Shown here one piece after another: positions 61,548-64,000 of a DNA stretch of 64,000 bases; position 1 is the stretch's first letter; every line of letters begins with the position of its first letter. Made by a program: the position numbers and the translations under genes. Location: positions 248,001-312,000 of the forward strand of contig NZ_JAQIOZ010000003.1 of assembly GCF_028023675.1 (NCBI RefSeq), read 5' to 3'. The DNA is from Primorskyibacter aestuariivivens (GTDB taxonomy: Bacteria > Pseudomonadota > Alphaproteobacteria > Rhodobacterales > Rhodobacteraceae). The notes below the pieces were generated by a model. That model was not told where the DNA came from. It made no database searches and worked only from the letters and a program-made list of their open reading frames with translations.

Positions 61548-63350
61548 ATGAGGGTTACCAGGAAAAGAACCCAGGAAACGTTCACGCGTTTCCTCGAAAA
61601 CGAAGATGGTAACACCACCATCGTGTCCATCTACATGAGCCTCGCGATTTTGCTGCTTACTGGCGCTGCAATTGACGTGATGCGGTACGAATCCATCCGC
61701 ACCAAGATGCAGCACGCCATGGACCGCGCGGTGCTTGCCGCTGCGGACCTCGATCAGGAATCCGAACCCAAGAGCGTGGTTTACGATTACGTCAACAAGG
61801 CCGGGGTTTCTGACGCCCTGACCAATGTGGTCGTGGAAGAGGGGGCCAACTACCGGATGGTGACCGCCACGGGGACCACCGACGTGAATACGCTGTTCAT
61901 GCGCATGGGGGGTATCGACCAGCTGAGCGCACCGGCCCTGAGTGCCGCAGAGGAAAAGATCGCCAACGTGGAAATTTCCATGGTGCTCGATATCTCCGGG
62001 TCCATGCGCTGGAACAGCCGGATGCTGAACGCCAAGGCGGCATCGAAGAAATTCGTGGACAAGGTGCTTACCACTGAGACCAACGGTGTGACCACATTGA
62101 ACGTGGTTCCTTATGCCGGGCACGTGAACCCGGGCAGCGAGATGTTCGAATATTTCCGTGGCGAACGCCCGGAAGTCATTGTGCCTGTCGATAACACCAC
62201 GACAGAAACCAAGGACTATTTTGAAGAATGGCCGCAGGCGATTTCCAACATCGTGCTGTATTTCGACCAGAACGAGAACGGTGAATTCGACGACCGGACC
62301 GATATTGCCTACAAGATCGAAGGCTGGCCCGAAGGTGCTCCGCGCGATATCGACACGATCATGAACGACCTTGTCGGTTTCGTCATCAAGAACAATCCCG
62401 AACTGAACAATGGTGACGGCCTGCTTGGCATCTCGATCAAGGGTGGCGAGACATGGCCGAACAAGTACTACACTGTTTATGGCAATACCAACGGCTCAGA
62501 ATCGGACCTTGGCCCGACCAACAACAAAGGCAAGGTGCCTGGCGGTGGTGACACCTATCAGTACAATGAAATCACATTTGGTTCGGACAGTACCTACTAC
62601 CAGCCGAGCAACCAGGTGGTGACCGAGCGCAATGTGAACATGCCGTCTTCCTGCATCGAAATCTACGATAGTGAGTTCGATACCACCGCGCTGCCCACGT
62701 CCGACGACTATGTCCCGCACTTCATGTACTGGGAGCAAGACGAAGACGTGATGGATTGGGGCTGGTGCCCCGAGGATGACACCGCGATCCAGTATTACTC
62801 GGATGATGCCGTGGCGCTCAAAGCCTTCATCGACGATATCCGCATGCATGACGGCACCGGCGCGCAATATGGCATGAAATATGCCCTGTCCCTGCTGGAT
62901 CCGAACACAAGCGCTGCGATCAGCCACATGATCACCGAAGGTGTGATCGACGCCAAGTTCGAAGGTCGCCCGATTGCTTGGGGTGACGCAGAGACTGAGA
63001 AATTCATCCTGCTTATGTCGGATGGCATGATCACGGATCAACACCGCCCCAATGATCCCTACGCGCCGGTCAATGGCGAGGTGGAACTGGAATTCCAGGG
63101 GGCCGAGTATCACTACAACTTCTCGGCCGCGTCCAAGAACGTCGAGAACCTGTACAAACAGTGTGACCTCGCCAAACAGAAGGGTGTGATCATCTTCACG
63201 GTCGCTTTCGAGACCAGCGATGATGCCGCGAACGTGCTCAAGAACTGTGCCTCTTCGCCAAGCCACTTCTTCCGGACCCAAGGCACCAACATCACCGACA
63301 CCTTTGATGTTATTGCCCGTCAAATCAACAACCTGAGGCTGATCCAATGA
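61548..63350 (+). CDS. TadG-like protein with von Willebrand factor A domain (second copy)
   Basis: A 600-residue paralogue of the minus-strand TadG. The N-terminal part 'ENEDGNTTIVSIYMSLAILLLTGAAIDVMRYE' (read in parts) has the membrane helix, and the MIDAS is 'EISMVLDISGSMRWNSRML'. Compared with the other copy, the middle (about residues 190-390) is rich in Asn, Asp, Gly and Tyr and differs strongly, while the end 'NCASSPSHFFRTQGTNITDTFDVIARQINNLRLIQ' (read in parts) is conserved. ATG 61548 has AAAGGGGA 6-7 bases ahead. The stop overlaps the next TadE by four bases. Confidence 0.87.
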   Translation: MRVTRKRTQETFTRFLENEDGNTTIVSIYMSLAILLLTGAAIDVMRYESIRTKMQHAMDRAVLAAADLDQESEPKSVVYDYVNKAGVSDALTNVVVEEGANYRMVTATGTTDVNTLFMRMGGIDQLSAPALSAAEEKIANVEISMVLDISGSMRWNSRMLNAKAASKKFVDKVLTTETNGVTTLNVVPYAGHVNPGSEMFEYFRGERPEVIVPVDNTTTETKDYFEEWPQAISNIVLYFDQNENGEFDDRTDIAYKIEGWPEGAPRDIDTIMNDLVGFVIKNNPELNNGDGLLGISIKGGETWPNKYYTVYGNTNGSESDLGPTNNKGKVPGGGDTYQYNEITFGSDSTYYQPSNQVVTERNVNMPSSCIEIYDSEFDTTALPTSDDYVPHFMYWEQDEDVMDWGWCPEDDTAIQYYSDDAVALKAFIDDIRMHDGTGAQYGMKYALSLLDPNTSAAISHMITEGVIDAKFEGRPIAWGDAETEKFILLMSDGMITDQHRPNDPYAPVNGEVELEFQGAEYHYNFSAASKNVENLYKQCDLAKQKGVIIFTVAFETSDDAANVLKNCASSPSHFFRTQGTNITDTFDVIARQINNLRLIQ

Positions 63351-63883
63351 AACGTTACCTGAAGAACTCGGTCGCCCGTTTCCGCCGGGAAGACAGCGGA
63401 TCGGTCACCATCGAATTCGTCATCCTGATGTCGGTCTTCGTGACCATCCTGGGGGCGGCGGTTGAACTGGGCTACATGAACCTGCGCCACGCGATGCTGG
63501 AACGGGGGCTTGATACAACGGCCCGGAATGTCCGACTGAACACCGGTGAAGTTCCGACCTATGATGATCTCAAGGTCTCGATCTGCGACACGGCGGCCAT
63601 CATCCCGAACTGCGTCAACAACCTGCGGCTGGAAATGAAGGTGGTGGATACCCGAGCCTTCAGCCCGATCCCCAGCACCGCGGATTGCCAGAACGCCGAG
63701 GAAGAGCCCAAGCCGCTGCGCGAATTCACCAATGGTCTCGACAATGACCTGATGCTGATGCGGGCCTGCCTGATGTTCAAACCGATCTTCCCGACGACAG
63801 GCATCGCAGCGAATCTGAACAAGGACGCCGAAGGCTATCTGGCGATGGTTTCCACGTCCGCCTTTGTCCAGGAACCGAGGTAA
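63347..63883 (+). CDS. TadE family pseudopilin (second copy)
   Basis: A 178-residue TadE protein: 'RREDSGSVTIEFVILMSVFVTILGAAVELGYM' (read in parts) gives the helix with preceding Glu (T-I-E-F-V). The Cys pattern in 'ICDTAAIIPNCVNNLRLEMK' and the closing 'FVQEPR' match the minus-strand copy (FVQEPL). Second gene of the plus-strand cassette, coupled to TadG by a four-base overlap. Confidence 0.87.
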   Translation: MKRYLKNSVARFRREDSGSVTIEFVILMSVFVTILGAAVELGYMNLRHAMLERGLDTTARNVRLNTGEVPTYDDLKVSICDTAAIIPNCVNNLRLEMKVVDTRAFSPIPSTADCQNAEEEPKPLREFTNGLDNDLMLMRACLMFKPIFPTTGIAANLNKDAEGYLAMVSTSAFVQEPR

Positions 63884-63887
63884 CGCC

Positions 63888-64000
63888 ATGAAACGTCTGA
63901 TCCAGAACAAACTGCGCCATTTCGCGAGCGATGTCCGCGGAACGGCCACCATCGAACTGGCCATCTTTGTGCCCTTGCTTCTGTTCATGATCGCCGCGTC
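63888..64000 (+). CDS. TadE/TadF-like pseudopilin, N-terminal fragment
   Basis: The first 37 codons of the third gene of the plus-strand cassette, running off the window. 'DVRGTATIELAIFVPLLLFMIAAS' has the TadE helix with the preceding Glu. It begins 4 bases after the stop of the TadE gene and parallels the third gene of the minus-strand cassette. Confidence 0.8.
   Translation, partial: MKRLIQNKLRHFASDVRGTATIELAIFVPLLLFMIAA

Overview
The window is a piece of chromosome from a marine-type alphaproteobacterium of the Rhodobacteraceae/Roseobacter group. The assignment rests on high G+C, the gene content and order of the division and cell wall (dcw) cluster with a DUF2484 gene between murC and murB, a SAM-II riboswitch in front of metZ, an alphaproteobacterial GAAC-N7-GAAC LexA box, FolE2, TAXI-TRAP transport genes, and a DUF1127 gene followed by CCUCCUCCC-loop small RNAs of the type described in Rhodobacter sphaeroides. 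The genus cannot be fixed from sequence alone.

Layout. 1-7.0 kb: a truncated gene, an SLC13-type permease, a TAXI-TRAP solute receptor and fused permease, YebC, and a BKACE enzyme. 7.0-8.3 kb: a lower-G+C patch with a zinc-ribbon YbjQ protein, a possible 48-residue membrane microprotein and tRNA-Ser(GCT). 8.3-16.4 kb: an alpha/beta hydrolase, metZ under a SAM-II riboswitch, a small secreted protein, folE2, a DUF1127 protein, trkH, a ThDP-dependent decarboxylase and a BLUF photoreceptor. 16.4-19.8 kb: an SOS-box-controlled uvrD/pcrA helicase with an unusual in-frame insertion, and an MtfA-like peptidase.

19.8-20.4 kb, minus strand: a DUF1127 gene (ccaF1-like) followed by a run of hairpins, five of which display a complete CCUCCUCCC loop and a sixth a shortened one inside the final terminator. 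This is a CcsR/cuckoo small-RNA array and the most striking non-coding system in the window. 20.4-21.3 kb: a long leader of the dcw operon that ends in a perfect 13-bp intrinsic terminator just before mraZ, the arrangement of the UpsM 5'-UTR small RNA, with repeated TGGGATTTYATGG motifs upstream.

21.3-49.2 kb: mraZ, rsmH, ftsL, ftsI, murE, murF, mraY, murD, ftsW, murG, murC, murB, ddl, ftsQ, ftsA, ftsZ, lpxC, bamD, recN. These build lipid II and the divisome, followed by lipid A synthesis, outer-membrane assembly and recombination repair. The series is interrupted by an acetyltransferase, an unrecognised ParB-like protein and a HI0933-type flavoprotein (after murD), and by an amino-acid permease, DUF2484 and a small membrane protein (after murC).

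49.2-56.7 kb: a DUF1772 membrane protein, a GlcD/D-lactate-dehydrogenase-type FAD enzyme, a ClC channel, a secreted Cys-rich protein divergent from a ToxR/CadC-like membrane regulator, and an MBL-fold hydrolase. 56.7-64.0 kb: two TadG-TadE-TadE-like pseudopilin cassettes pointing away from each other on either side of a glutamate dehydrogenase gene; the second cassette runs off the window end.
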